A stretch of DNA of 64,000 nucleotides from Magnolia sinica (lineage: Eukaryota; Streptophyta; Magnoliopsida; Magnoliales; Magnoliaceae). The notes beneath the pieces are model-generated. The model was not told the origin of the DNA, searched no databases, and saw only the letters and a program-made list of their open reading frames with translations. Location: assembly GCF_029962835.1 (NCBI RefSeq), contig NC_080574.1:26386001-26450000 (forward strand), read 5' to 3'. Made by a program: the position numbers and the translations under genes. Shown here piece by piece: positions 38,090 to 49,811 of the stretch; the first letter of the stretch is position 1, and each line of letters begins with the position of its first letter.

Positions 38090-39243
38090 GATGTATAGAG
38101 GGTCGCAGACAGTTACATGGCCAAGATGGATCAGAAAAGGCCCAGTCATCGACAGAGGTGATTCGGACAATTGGACCTTAAATCAGGTGTATCTTGCAAT
38201 TCGGAATGAGTTATCAGACACAAAATATATGATTTTGGGGTAGAACGAGCTACTTTAGCCAACCAAACCCGTTATGCTAGGTTACTCAAGCCAGATTTAT
38301 GAAATAACACCAGATAGACAGTTGTTTCCTATTTTAATTCCTTTTTACTATAAATAGTAAGTTTTAATTTGATTATAACTCTTCATCCGTTGGGCTTTAG
38401 GAGTTGCATCCAACGTGAAGCTTAGAAAAATTAGGAGAACAACTTGGTGAAGCCAAATAGGACACTATTTTTGGCCGAAAACCTTACACGCTAGTAGACA
38501 TCACGACCGTCTATAAATAGTAAGTTTACTATTTATAGTAAGTCGTGAATTCTAGGACTTTTAGTTGTAGTTTGATTCTGATTTCTTTCCCGTTGCTTGG
38601 TACCCTTATTTAAATTGTTATGAACTCATTTTTATTTATTAATCAATCAATTTTGAATTTATTAGAATTTATTTCTATTTTCTTGCTTTCTTTCCTCGTG
38701 GATTTGAGAAGTCTTTGTAAGGAGTCCAGAGAAGTAAAAACGAGTTCACAACCCTTTAAATAGGGGTACCAAGCAACGGAAAAGAAATCAAAATGAAACT
38801 ATAACTAAAACTAAACTTACTATTTATAGATGGTCATGATGTCTACTAGTGCGCAAGGTTTTCAGCAAAAAATAGTAAGTGTCCTATTTGACTTTACCAA
38901 GCTATTCTCCTAATTTTTCTAAGCTCTTTTCACTGTGGCCCAATGGATGAAGAGTTATAATCAAACTAAAACTTACTATTTATAGTTAAAACGAAATTAA
39001 AATAGGGAAACAACCATCAATCTGGTGGTATTTTGCAAATCCGGCTTGGGCAACCCGGCGTAGTGGGGTTGGTTGGCTAAAGTAGCTCGTTCTACCCAAA
39101 ATCATATATTTATGTCTGATAACTCATTCCGGATTGCGAGATACACCTAATTTAAGGTCCGATGGTCCAGATCACTTTTGTCGTCAACCAGGCCTTTTCT
39201 AATCCATCTTGGCCATGTAACTGTCCGCAGCCCTCTCTACATC
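38090..39243. repeat. Foldback element with arms of about 0.5 kb
   Basis: The left arm runs from about 38090 (gatgtatagagggtcgcag) to about 38630. The right arm runs from about 38733 to 39243 and is its reverse complement (ending ctgcggacag when read on the minus strand). Matching landmarks can be followed all along: catggccaagatgga, ggtgtatctcgcaa, gagctactttagcc, gttgtttcc, tactatttatag, cgttgcttggtaccc. Arms are similar but not identical, with a loop of about 100 bp. No coding capacity and no clear target-site duplication. Confidence 0.9.
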
Positions 39244-40282
39244 AATGTAGGATTGAGTTTTTACATTATGAGTAATATAGTGATATGCTAAATGATTAAA
39301 TGTTTGTTTGTTTGTTTTTTTTTTTTTTTTTCATATCCAACCTCACACACACTGACCGTTGCTCGGTGGACCCTTGCAGTGGATGGCCCTTATCCATGAA
39401 ATTGCATTGGATGATCTAACAGTTGGATAATTTTTACCAAGTGAACAAGGTCGTTCCATTTTTCTTCTGATGTCCTATTTGCAATCCTCAAAGGCCTCCA
39501 ATTAGTGGCCAGGATCATTTGGCCTGTGATTTATCTTTTGGGTAATGACTATCCCACGTTGAATGGTCTTCTGACCCTTGTATTTCATGAACAGAGTGCG
39601 ATGCATCTATAAAGGGCGTGTTTCGGAGCATTGAATTTAAAGACATAGAAAAGTTTGAAATCTTAGAAATATGATTTCAAAACCAGATGAACATGGCTTA
39701 TTTTTAACCATTGAAGAGGGCCGTTGGAAGAGAAATTCCTGCAACCATGAATACAATCATTGTCTATGGGGCCCGCACTATATATATATATAAAAAAACC
39801 TGAAAATGGCCACAATGGAAGAACCACATGTGCAACAAACATGGACCACACAATCTGTCAAGGGCCGATCTACTTGAGAAATACATGACTACTGTCCCAT
39901 TTAAATCTTGAGTAGGATACACTGTTGGCCATGCAGTTTGGGCCCTCAAAAGCTCCCAAAATACAGACGAACGTCCACGTTCTTCATTTCCCCCCTTGAA
40001 TCCATGAAACAAATAGCCTTCACAAGCATTTGTTGTGGGCCATGAACCATATATTCCAGTTATACGACCATGATAGCTCCAAGAAAACAGTGGTGACATC
40101 CAGCTGCACTTTGTTTGTATGTATGTACATGCATGCATGTATGTATATGTAATATGTATGTATGGTTTTGCTAACATTACCACCTTCATGCTAAGGTTAG
40201 CAATGTCCCCAAACCTCTTACAAGACATGAGCTAAGATTACTCGATTAATTATTATATGCTATTGCTATAAGAACCCACTAT
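39244..40282. other. Gene-free interval
   Basis: Contains a T run at 39318-39332, a (TA)n tract at 39780-39791, and GCATGCATGTATGTATATG-type tetranucleotide repeats at 40117-40160. A 154-codon minus-strand open frame crosses these repeats and is not considered a gene. Confidence 0.5.
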
Positions 40283-40480
40283 AAAATGTACAAAGATCCA
40301 CGACTAATCTATATGCTTCAACCATAAAGAATGGCTAAATTCTTGGAATAGTCTCCTGTAAAGGTAGAGTCCTTGTGCGAAAGACTGATTAAGACATGTG
40401 TTCCATAACATTTAATGAATGATGACAACCGAATGGTCACTATCCCATGTGCAATTTGGATATGTGTAGGTAAATGACAT
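40283..40480. repeat. Diverged third copy of the block found at 47530 and 54400
   Basis: acaaagatccacgactaatc, ccataaagaatggctaaatt, gtgttccataaca, tcactatcccatgtgcaatt and tgtgtaggtaaatga occur here in the same order and orientation as at 47537-47725 and 54407-54595. This copy is clearly older than the other two, which are almost identical to each other. It sits just left of the gypsy LTR. Confidence 0.7.
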
Positions 40481-40641
40481 GAGGTGACCTTTCATTGATG
40501 TGAACTGTCATTTCATTCATACAGCTAATAGCAAGCCATGGTGCAAAAATCATATGAATCAAGTGATCCTAAGCATGTGATGGGTTGAGGGGAGAAACAA
40601 AATAAGTTTAATTTATTTTGAAACATCTACTAAATAGATCA

Positions 40642-41413
40642 TGTTGATGCAATTTCTCAGTAAATCCTCCTTAAGCCTATCGACACCTGCACATAAGACA
40701 CAAAAGAAGAAAGGAAAACCTTGGCTAATGCAGGGGACCCTCTGATGCCAAAGTCAAGGATCTGTGTCTTTGTGGAAGTGGTCCAAGAGAAAATAGTCAC
40801 CAGTCTTTTTAAGTTTATGAGTTGTGTACCTTTCACCGTCTAGGGCCTACCATATTTATACGAGAGGAAAGATCACACGGTCGGAAGATCTTCTCTATTA
40901 GAAGGAAGATCACACCGTTAGAGATCTTTCTCATTTGAGACTCCTTATATGCCGGGGATCCTCCTTAGATTATGGATGTCCGAGATCTCCGAGATCCTGA
41001 CCTTGTCTCTTGATATCTTCAAGAGAGATTTTCGAGCCATTCACTTTGGAAAAGACTAGACGTTAGTCGGGAACTGATAGGCTCATCCGACCCTAAGTCA
41101 AGACCAGATAGTAGATAAGTCTCGGAGGCAAGAGGTAATACTGAGCTACCAGTAGGTCGGCATTATCTTAATGTTGAGTAGCCCTTAGCTTCCTATGTTG
41201 AGCCTAGTAGCTCTTACTAGGCCGTTGTTATGGGAAGTTCATTGAGGGTCTTGCCGACTTATGGTTAGGCCGACCTATCATATGTTTGTGTTGACCTATC
41301 TTATGATCGACCCTTCCCTACCAGTAGTTCTCTTTCGGGTAGTTTGGTCCATTGGTTCATGTTGGTTGTTGGTTCGACCTCATTCCAAGGTCCACCCTAT
41401 TTTTCCCATAACA
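40642..41413 (-). mobile_element. 3' LTR of the gypsy element
   Basis: On the + strand it begins TGTTGATGCAATTT and ends CCCATAACA, so on its own strand it begins TGTTATGGG and ends GCATCAACA, with perfect 4-base TGTT/AACA terminal inverted repeats. Length is 772 bp. A TATA box (TATAAATATGG) lies on the minus strand at 40850-40860. A purine-rich tract (aagtaaggggctta on the minus strand) abuts the LTR at 41414-41428. The outside flank is gatca, but there is no second LTR against which to check a 5-bp duplication. Confidence 0.75.
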
Positions 41414-41679
41414 GTAAGCCCCTTACTTTCGAGTCAGTTATACAGACTCGAAAAGTAGGTTGGAAGTTATTAGGTTAAACTATTTCGCCATGAATGCTGA
41501 GTATGACGGTCAGCACGGGAGTTGAGGTGTGTCGGTAATCATGTACGGTGTAGTCGAGGCGGCATGTCGTGACTTGAGACCATGTGAGCTGTCAAGCCGT
41601 CTTGTCAATACTCAACCAACGAGAGAGTGACGCTTGACCATTTCTTGATAACAAGGTCTGGTGATGAACCGGGTCGCGC

Positions 41680-41772
41680 CACGTGTCGAAACGGGGGTAG
41701 TCGAGGGGGCTCCATACGGGATCCTCATTAATGGGGGTGTTTGATTGCCGCCACGTGGCTCCCCTATATATG
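41680..41772 (+). promoter_or_regulatory. Promoter of the antisense ORF: two G-boxes and a TATA box
   Basis: CACGTG occurs at 41680-41685 and again at 41752-41757. CTATATATGG follows at 41764-41772. The open frame starts at 41998, leaving a leader of about 200 bp that is pyrimidine-rich. Spacing and order are those of a normal plant core promoter, and it points to the right, opposite to the element's LTR promoter. Confidence 0.55.
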
Positions 41773-41997
41773 GAGAACCCTAATGCTTTCGAAGACTCAC
41801 TTGCATCTCCTCCCCCTTTTAGTTGTCTTCCTTAGCTTGCAGAGGCGATTTTTGGTGACTAGATTTTGTGACATTGCCAACGGCCGGGCAACGTCTTTTT
41901 TTCCAATGAGCTTTGCTCTTTGACTCACCTCCTCCCTTTTTTCCTTTTTTTTTTTCTTCCTTAGCACCATTTCCCAACAATTATTAGGCTAACTGCC

Positions 41998-44162
41998 ATG
42001 TCGGATTTACCAAGCTCACGGGAGGGGGTCTCCGGCGGTGACAGTGGGTCAAGTAGCCTTTACTCGATATCAAACCCACCGTTCCCGTTGGTGATGATGA
42101 GTGATGCCAATTTCCAGGTGTCACAATCACTGGAAATGTCCCCGGTAGAATGGCCAATTAGGGTTGAGCGCGACCCACCTATTGAGGGGGACATAGGCGA
42201 ATCTGCAAGGGAGAATGAGGAGGAGGAGAAGGGTCCCATGTGGTCGTTCCTCAATGAGGCAGACCTAGCTTGGATTAAACAGGGGTACCGTATACCCAAG
42301 TCGATCGAGCTCCAAGTCCCCTCGCCAGACTAACTACCAACTCATCCTCCAGAGGGAGCAGTTTTCATTTTTCAGGTTGCCCTTCAGTGAGGCCTGAGGC
42401 TCCCTCTGCATGGGATATTAAGACGGGTACTCACTCGTATGGAGTTGGATCCGAGACAATTGATCCCCAATGCTTGGAGGGCGTTGATCGACTGTTCCGT
42501 CCTTTGGTTTAACCTTAAGCAGCCCGACCTTATCATCAACGAGTTTCTCCATCTATACCAAGTGAATCCCAATAAATTTCATAAGGGCTTGTACTACATC
42601 ACCGCTTGGAGGGGGACTGGAGGAGACATGGTCACAGATGTCCTGACCTCCAATAAAAACTGGAAGGACAAGTGGTTCCGGGCTTCTGGCAGTTGGGAAG
42701 TCCCGGGCTTGACCTTGTGCCTTGGCTTGGTTCCCACCACATTCACTGATCCAAGTCGGCTTTCCTTGTACTTAGCTCTTTTTCAGTCGTTTCTCAATTG
42801 ATCGGTCTCTAGTGTTCTCTTGATAATTCATGCATGTCTTTAATGTAGATATAACCAAACACCCTTCTCTCCTCGAGGACGAATCTCTTGCTCAGATTCG
42901 AGGAGTGAGGTCGTTAGGAGAGGAAGATCGATCTTGGAGAAGGCTTCTCCAACCAGAGTTTTTGCTGAAATTAGGCCTTGATACCGAGCTCACAGGTAAA
43001 AACCTCTGTCAACTTGTCAGACTTAGAAAAAATTTCACAAATTTGTGACTAACTTTTATCCCATCCCAATGCAGATATGCCTAAAGCTCGTCTCTTGTTG
43101 AAGCTTGTCTCTAAGCACAAGGCACCTTCTCTCGAAGAAATCGTGACGGAGAAGAAGACGACCTCCAAGATCAAGGGGAGAATTAGTCCTTTATCTCCCA
43201 CTGTTGTGGAGATTGAAGAAGAGATGACAGCTGCAAAACCTGCCCCCATTGTTGTTAAGGCGGCAGTTGAGGCGATTGTCCGCAAGGAGGCCCCTCCTAT
43301 AAAGGTTCAGGGGGCTACCGAGCATTCTATTGAGGCTCGGCTCGTAGAGGCTGGTGAGGCTAGCAAGCCTTCTTTTAGGCCTTTCGAGGCTCAGGAGGGG
43401 GGAGAACGTCCTTCCAGGATAATTAGTGAAGTCACAGGAGAGCTCCTTCCTTGGGCGGAACGAACTCTACCCAAAAAGGAGGTCTTTCACACATTAGACT
43501 GCACTCCAGACGTGATCCTCGCATCTACGACAAAGAGTTTTCTTAGAGTAAGCGATTCTTTTAAGTATTCATCATTTTTCCCCTTCATATGTTCGACTTT
43601 TAACATATTTTCTTGCTCCTTTGGCAGTTCGCCCCTTGCATGCTGATGGTGCACCGCGATATTGTGCACTTGCGGAAGGTGGCATGGGAGAGTGAGCAGA
43701 AGTTGTTGTAAAAGAGGACTGAAGCCGAATGGTTTCAGGTTGCAGCTCTTGCGGCCGATCAAGCTCGTTCTGCTGCGGAAGCTCGTTCTTCGGCCTTAGC
43801 GGCCGAGCTAGAGGCTAAGAAGAAGCTTTTTGCCGAAGCTTCTGACAGGTTGACTTGTTGGGAGGTTGAAAATGGGGGAGCTAAAGGTGAAGCTCAATGG
43901 AGTTGATGCGAAGCTTAAGAAGGTCGAGGTAGAGGCTCAGGCGGCTATCTCTTCAGCTCGAGAGGCCGCCGTCAAGGAGTACATATCTTCTTAAGAGTAT
44001 TCGAAAGATAGAGATACCTTGTACCAGATGGCCTTCATAAAGTGCATCAAAGAAGTGAATGAGGCATTTTCAGAATTAGACCTCTCTGGCTTTGATGATG
44101 CTGACTTTGAGTCTGAAGCCTCCACTGAAGACGCACTTTCCGAGCAGCTCCCCGAGGTTTGA
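41998..44162 (+). pseudogene. Antisense ORF of the gypsy element (Transposase_28 / putative gypsy-type domain)
   Basis: The frame starts at ATG 41998. FLNEADLAWIKQGYRIPKSI, LIPNAWRALIDCSVLWF, NKFHKGLYYITAWRG and TSNKNWKDKWFRASG follow the order of the Pfam family called putative gypsy type transposon (PF04195). Two in-frame stops (42331 and 42388) break this domain without a frame change. Further exons appear to be 42849-42995, 43075-43547 and 43628-44162, with good splice signals (acag/gtaaaa, tgcag, gag/taagc, ggcag). The last exon encodes an Ala/Glu-rich coiled coil and has its own stop codons, e.g. near 43709. The final stop is at 44160. Function of such proteins is unknown. Here it is a decayed copy. 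Confidence 0.7.
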
Positions 44163-44287
44163 AGACCAGCTCTCCTTGTAATTTTGTGAATCTTCAATGT
44201 AATATGCTCCTTGGAGCTTTCATCAATACAATTCACTTTTGGCAAAAATACTTATGTGTGAATTTATTATATATTATTTTATTTTAG

Positions 44288-44366
44288 TAGATAGACTGGA
44301 TCAAGTAGATTGACCGGATCGAGTAGATTGATCGGATTGAGTAGATTGATCAGATTGAATAGATCG
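44288..44366 (+). repeat. 18-bp tandem repeat
   Basis: About four and a half units of tagattgatcggattgag with variants, right after the antisense ORF's 3' end and at the left border of tandem-duplication unit 1. Confidence 0.85.
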
Positions 44367-44439
44367 ACCTTTGGGAAGAGGGTCCGTCGGTCGCCTTAGT
44401 TGCGGTGATTGTAACTTTTCCCTAACAGTATGAAAGTAG

Positions 44440-46553
44440 GAAACAAATTGCAAGATTTTCATTATGCTAACTTAAATACGATCAATACATAATAAACTAT
44501 GAATCAGTTCTTCAGGGATGATAGATCTTGAGATACTCGGCATTCCAGGGGTAACACTTAAGAACTTTCAATACTTGGGTATTGAAAAGTTTAGGGTGTT
44601 ACAACTCGTCACCACGTAAGGTCCTACCCAGTTAAGGCCCAAGGTTCTTAAGCCAAGTTCCTTAGTATTTTGGAAAGTTCTTCGAAGGACTAAGTCCCTA
44701 GCTCGAAACTTCCTAACTCTTACCTTGGCATTGTAGAAATGAGCTACTTGCTGTTGTCGGATTGCAGCCCAGATCCGAGCTTATTCTCTTCTTTCCTCAA
44801 GAAGGTCGAGATCCAATGCCATTAGCTTGGAATTCTGCTATTCATCGAATGACTTAGTCTGAGCTGTTGGTAGTCTAATTTCTACTGGGGTAACGACTTC
44901 AGCCCTGTAGGTTAAAGAAAAGGGAGTTTCTCCAGTGGTTGTCCGGGTTGTAGTTCGATATGCCCAAAAAATAGTGGGGAGTTCTTCTACCCATGCTCCC
45001 TTGACTTTCTCGAGCTTAGTCTGGGGATGGTGTTTGATGATCTTGTTAACTATTTTGACCTGCCCATTGGCTTGCGGATGCCGTGGTGAAGAATAGACAT
45101 TCCAAATCCCAAGATTTTCGCACATTCCTTGGAACTACTTGTTGTCAAACCGCTTCCCGTTGTCTGAGATGATTGTGGGGGAATACCAAACATGTGTTGA
45201 GGGTCAAATATTACATATTAGACCCTAGTTATTGTCTGGATTTACGAACATGATATTGTTTAAATGCCCTGCTTGGTCTGACCTTTGCCAGTCGGGAGGG
45301 GACCGATGATGTAGATCCCCCATTGGGCAAATGGCTATGGTCCAGCCATGGGGGTCAGTTTTTCAGTAGGCTGTCGAGGTATATTTGCGAAGTGCTGACA
45401 TTTATCGCACTTCCGGGTGTATTACCGAGCATCGACCTGAATGGTCGGCTAATAGTATCCTTGTCGAATGACCTTATGGGCTAAGGCACGGCTTCCGGAG
45501 TGGTTTCCGCAAATACCCTCATGGGTTTCCCTTAAAACATACTCTGCATCATTCAGTCGGAAGCATCTGAGATAAGGGAGATATAATCCTTTATTGTACA
45601 AGATGTCGTTAACCATGGTATAACATGCCGCCCTTGTTCGTAGCTTGTGTGCTTCCACTTGATCTTCTGGTAGCTTATCTTCCTTGAGGAAATTGATGAT
45701 CGGATCAATCCAAGTTGACTCCGAGCTTACTGGGAGAACTGCGGTAAGGTCGGATTCACTAATGCTCGGTTTGGTAAGGAATTTGATCGGAACTGATATC
45801 GGGATATCATCTTCGTCCGCTGTGGCTAACTTTGCTAGCATATCGACTTTGGAGTTTTCTGCTCTCGAGGGATCAGGGTGACGTTGCACTTCTGGAATTT
45901 GCTGATCAATTCTTTTGCTTTCCATAGATATGCTTTTATGCGTTTCTTCTTGGCTTGGTACTCATCATCTATTTGATTAACAACCAATTGAGAATCGCTG
46001 AAAACTTCAAGGTGTAGGGCTCCCATGGTGGTTGCCAACCTTAGTCCAATGAGTAATGTTTCATATTCCGCTACATTATTGGAGGCTTGAAATCCAAATC
46101 TTAAGCCATATTGCATGCATACGTGATCTAGAGTCTTTAGGACTATCCCGGCTACACTTGCTTTAGAGTTGGATGAGCCGTCAGCATAGAACGTCCATCT
46201 GGGTAGGTCAGGATCAACCTAGGAACCAGACATTTGGTCGGGCAGAATGCTTGGAACAAGGTCGACCTGAACGTTCAAGTCGACTCCTTGTTTGAATGGT
46301 GGAGTGAACTCGACAATAAAGTTAGCCACTGCCTGACCTTTAATAATTGTTCGGGGTTAATACTTGATGTCGAATTCACTTAGTTCGATCGTCCACTAGG
46401 TCAGTCTTCCCAAAGCTTTAGGCCTTTGCAGTACTTGACGAAGAAGTTGATCTTTCAGAACGATGATGGTGTGAGCTTGGAAGTACGATCGCAATCACCA
46501 AGAGGAAATGACCAGTGCCAAAGCCAATTTTTCTAGGCCTGGATCCCATTTTT
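44440..46553 (-). pseudogene. Gypsy pol remnant, copy 1 (RNase H and integrase)
   Basis: Read on the minus strand. Around 46500-46450 is the RT/RNase H linker (ALALVIS, then an RPYFQAH-like stretch). Around 46200-45850 is the extra RNase H (FYADGSSNS, ASNNVAEYETLL, EVFSDSQLVVNQID). At 45800-45449 is the integrase zinc-binding region (ETHEGICGNHSGSRALAHKV). At 45125-44838 is the end of the integrase core (YSSPRHPQANGQ, WAYRTTTRTTTGETPFSLTY), and near 44700-44600 the chromatin-facing C-terminal part (RTFQNTKEL). The first integrase Asp segment is replaced by about 100 bp of unrelated AT-rich sequence (45190-45280). Multiple stops and frameshifts are present. Confidence 0.85.
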
Positions 46554-49114
46554 GCATTATCGATAATTCTAAAGTAATACTTTGTTTAATTATTATAACC
46601 ATATAACTTATGGCTCTAAAACAATAGTTAAGATCTTAATCAATAGTTAGTTGTAACAAATTAGTCCCCCCTTAAAGGAGTCACTTAACACTTAGGTATA
46701 GCTAAGCTACTTAGAAAAAGAGACTTTATATGATAAAGAATATAAGTAAGAATGCTTATATTACTAAGAGCTCTAAAGCTTACAATATCTAAGGTCAGTT
46801 ACAAATGAAGTCTGCGCTCTTTAATTATATAGAATTGAGAACATTTTGGCTATTCTACGTTAATAATTAGGATGTTGTCATGTGGTAATCATTCTTTTTG
46901 TCTAATGTTTTAAATCTATCTGTAATTGGGTCTGTTAATGGTATTGACCGACCACTCGATTCCATCGAGTAACTATTGATCCCATTGAGAAAATTTTAAT
47001 TTTTGGCCTTTGCTCATTAGAGAGTTTCTAGATTCAAATTGATATGACCAAAAGTGGCTTCGATCATATCAATAGATATCGATGACACTTGATATGATCG
47101 AAGCTTCCATCAACCGACTTGCATAGTTTTGTGAAATTGCAGAATTTGTTTCCCATTTCAATTTTAATTATTTAAAAGGGTTGTAATTGAGGATTATGAT
47201 TCAAAAAATCATGTCTAGAGTTTTTGGGGAGCAAAGGGTGAAGAAAGTTAGGGTTTTATGGTGTTTGAGGTGTACTCTCAATCAGTAAGTTCGTTTTATC
47301 TTTTGTACATTAATTTTATAGTGGATTTCGTTGTCGCCTTATGCATGATTTTTTTTCTCATGAATATTTTTTCATGTAAAACTTTGTGTTTCGTTTATGC
47401 TTAGTTAAATTAATCTCTTATTGTTGATTATAACTTAGGGTTGCTTTCACACGTCCCCCAACACATCTCACAACTAAAAATACTCTATTAATTATAACTA
47501 CTGTGATAAAAACCAAATAGAAAATTCTAGAAAATTACAAAGATCCAAAATTAGTCTGCATGCTTCTACCATAAAGAATGGCTAAGTTCTGAGAATAGTC
47601 GTCTGTAAATGTCCGGTCCTCGAAAAAAGGCTGACCATGATATGTGTTCCCTAACATTAATGAATGGTGGTAGCCCGAACAGTCACTATCCCTTGTACAA
47701 TTTGCATGTGTGTAGGTAAATAAAGAAAGTCCAAACTTGTGGTGTGGATGGAACACATCCCCAGCTTAAATGGACAGCAAGAATTCGAAAGAAAATAATC
47801 AGGATCCGAACTTAGCCTGAGATATAAGATGCTTGAATCCTCCAAGCACTGCTATTCTTGGGGTGTGGACAGGTTGGTTAGATGCAAATGTATTCCAGAT
47901 GCAAGTCAGATGAATCGGCTTGTTTAGTAAATGGTGTTGAAAACATACCATAGTGACCTAGACAATGATCTGATTGGCCCACCATAGATGAGGAATGCTT
48001 AAACATCTAAGGATGCCTGAACACGGCCAAATGTGGAAGAGCTAACACAATGCGGTTGATGTAAGGGATAACATCCATATACAGTGGGGCCGATCATATC
48101 AACGATAGAATTACCTAGCTAAGACCAAAACAGCTAGTGGAATACAGTGCAATAGTAAATTTTCCCTTGGATTATGATTTATACTGTTCATGGCCCATGT
48201 ATTTGTGCATGTGTTTTGATGCAACACAATTAACCTTTTGCTCTAAAAACTCAAACTGATAGAGCATGGCGAATTAATCTCTTTATCTCATAGCTCATGC
48301 CCCACATTGCATAGGTTAGGACCTCTGCCAAACCTCCTTGTGGGCCTCACATCACATGGGTATCGCTTCACACGAGCCACCCACCTCACACGGGCCGCCC
48401 ACCACGAGCATGTCCCGGCATTCCACAGGCTACCCTACTCAAGCTCGGTGTGAAAATGCCCCTATATTATGTTTCCATTATGAAAGTGAGGTTCATGGGT
48501 CAACAAACCAGACCATTGGTCCAATATTGATCCCACCATGGATGGAGAATGCCCTAAAAATATTTCCAATACGCGGATTATAAATTTAAGGGTAGAGATT
48601 ATCTTAGGCATGGTACATCCAAAGTGGGACACAACCACAAAAAACATGAGCCGCCCCCCTTGTTGAGATTGAAAACACTGTTCAAAGATGTGGGTCGCCC
48701 GATTAATAATTAGGCTGGGTGTGGGTATAAATCCATACTCGAACATGGCCTTAACCAAATTAATTTACATAATAAATAGGTACATTTTAAATTCATAAAG
48801 TTCTTAAAAAAAGATATATTGGTATACCACTGTCAATGCCGACACTCATGTCTTTGCATGCGCATGGGATATTTGAAAAAGATAAAAGCCTGCTTCCATA
48901 TTAATGCAAGTTAAAACCAATGAGCAGGTGGGTCTCACCAAGAAAATGTCCAAGCCCAAAAAATCACTTTGATCTTGCAAAACCCATGTAAATTAGATAC
49001 ACACAATCAAATTTTTTTTTTTATTTATATTTTTATCATTGAGTTTTCTTATGCACACATGATCTATGGATTAGTCTATTTGTAAGACTAGTCGTGTTGA
49101 AGCCACTTGATAAG
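46554..49114. repeat. Duplicated non-coding block, copy 1
   Basis: It begins at ttatcgataattctaaag and matches 53425-55895 with only scattered single-base differences, apart from one 98-bp segment that copy 2 lacks. It contains no recognised gene. Open frames of 62-98 codons occur identically in both copies but have no familiar motif. A repeat also found at 61745 lies at 48230-48475. Confidence 0.85.
48230..48475 (-). repeat. Repeat family copy 1 (gggcattttcacac family)
   Basis: Read on the minus strand: ggcattttcacaccgagctt, gggtagcctgtgg, ggtgggcggcccgtgtga, cccatgtgatgtgaggccca, gctatgagataaagagatta, then ttttagagcaaaaggttaatt. The same order occurs at 55100-55345 (-) and 61745-62095 (+). 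It may be an LTR or a terminal part of a dispersed element. The class is unknown. Confidence 0.65.
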
Positions 49115-49250
49115 CAATCATTGCCCATCAATGTGGACATTTAACTAACATTGCTCCCAAGGGGTAGCCCTTATAGGGCCAAACATATAATGAGGCCCAT
49201 GACCTCACACAAGAGCCCAACATACATCATAACGGGCCTCATTACATGGG

Positions 49251-49254
<4 letters not shown>

Positions 49255-49322
<68 letters not shown>
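49255..49322 (+). repeat. (AT)n microsatellite, 68 bp
   Basis: Pure AT run at the left edge of the miniature element at 49322. It lies within the extra segment present only in unit 1. Confidence 0.98.
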
Positions 49323-49326
<4 letters not shown>

Positions 49327-49811
49327 ATATTGTATGTAGTCGAGCTCATTGGAACTTCCCATGAGGTTAAGGCTGCGTGGGCCACACCATGATGTATGTC
49401 GAACATCAACACCGTCCATTCAAAATTATGGGTGATCCCAAAATCAGCCGTGTAAGGAACTCGTGGGTCATACGATCTAAAAGCATATGAAGACATGCCT
49501 AAAACATATAAAAGCACTTGGTGGGGCCTATCTAAATTTTGGATGCATTTGAAACTTGATTTGACCCCTCATCCAAGTGGGACACATATAATAGATGGGC
49601 TGGATTTGTGAACCAGTTCTCAGCGGGCCCAATAAATGATTATGAATGTTTTAATGGAGGGTAACCCCTCTCAACTTTTGTATGTGGTGCGGCCCACACA
49701 AGTCACGGATTAACTTGATTTTTAAGCCCTAGGCCCACCATGGAATGGTGCATCTGACTAATGGGGTAGATGTTCAACACGCATCATGATGGGCCCACAC
49801 AGCTCGACCTC
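49322..49811 (+). mobile_element. Miniature TIR element, subfamily B, right end truncated
   Basis: Left end gtcgagctcattggaacttc then catgaggt..gcgtgggcc. Inverted right end near catcatgatgggcccacaca then gctcgacctc. It is interrupted abruptly by aagtgggacacaacc at 49812, the start of a second copy of neighbouring sequence. The same subfamily occurs at 50510 and 56461. Confidence 0.65.

Larger units (their letters stand above)
40642..46553 (-). mobile_element. Truncated Tat-lineage Ty3/gypsy element
   Basis: Read on the minus strand: the end of RT/RNase H, an extra RNase H, integrase, then a region carrying a gene in the opposite orientation (41998-44162), then the 3' LTR. Everything upstream of the RT/RNase H linker (5' LTR, gag, protease, most of RT) is absent. 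Sequence breaks off at 46553. A second RNase H and an antisense ORF between pol and the 3' LTR are features described for Tat-lineage elements, which is why I assign it there. Confidence 0.8.

Noticed and set aside
39764..40228. 154-codon minus-strand open frame
   Set aside because: It runs through TATA and GTATGTAT-type repeats, shows no domain I recognise, and has no intron or promoter context. Treated as chance.
44838..46116. Possibility that pol copy 1 is a host gene with RNase H and integrase domains
   Set aside because: Stops, frameshifts, replaced integrase segment and linkage to an LTR show a decayed retrotransposon.
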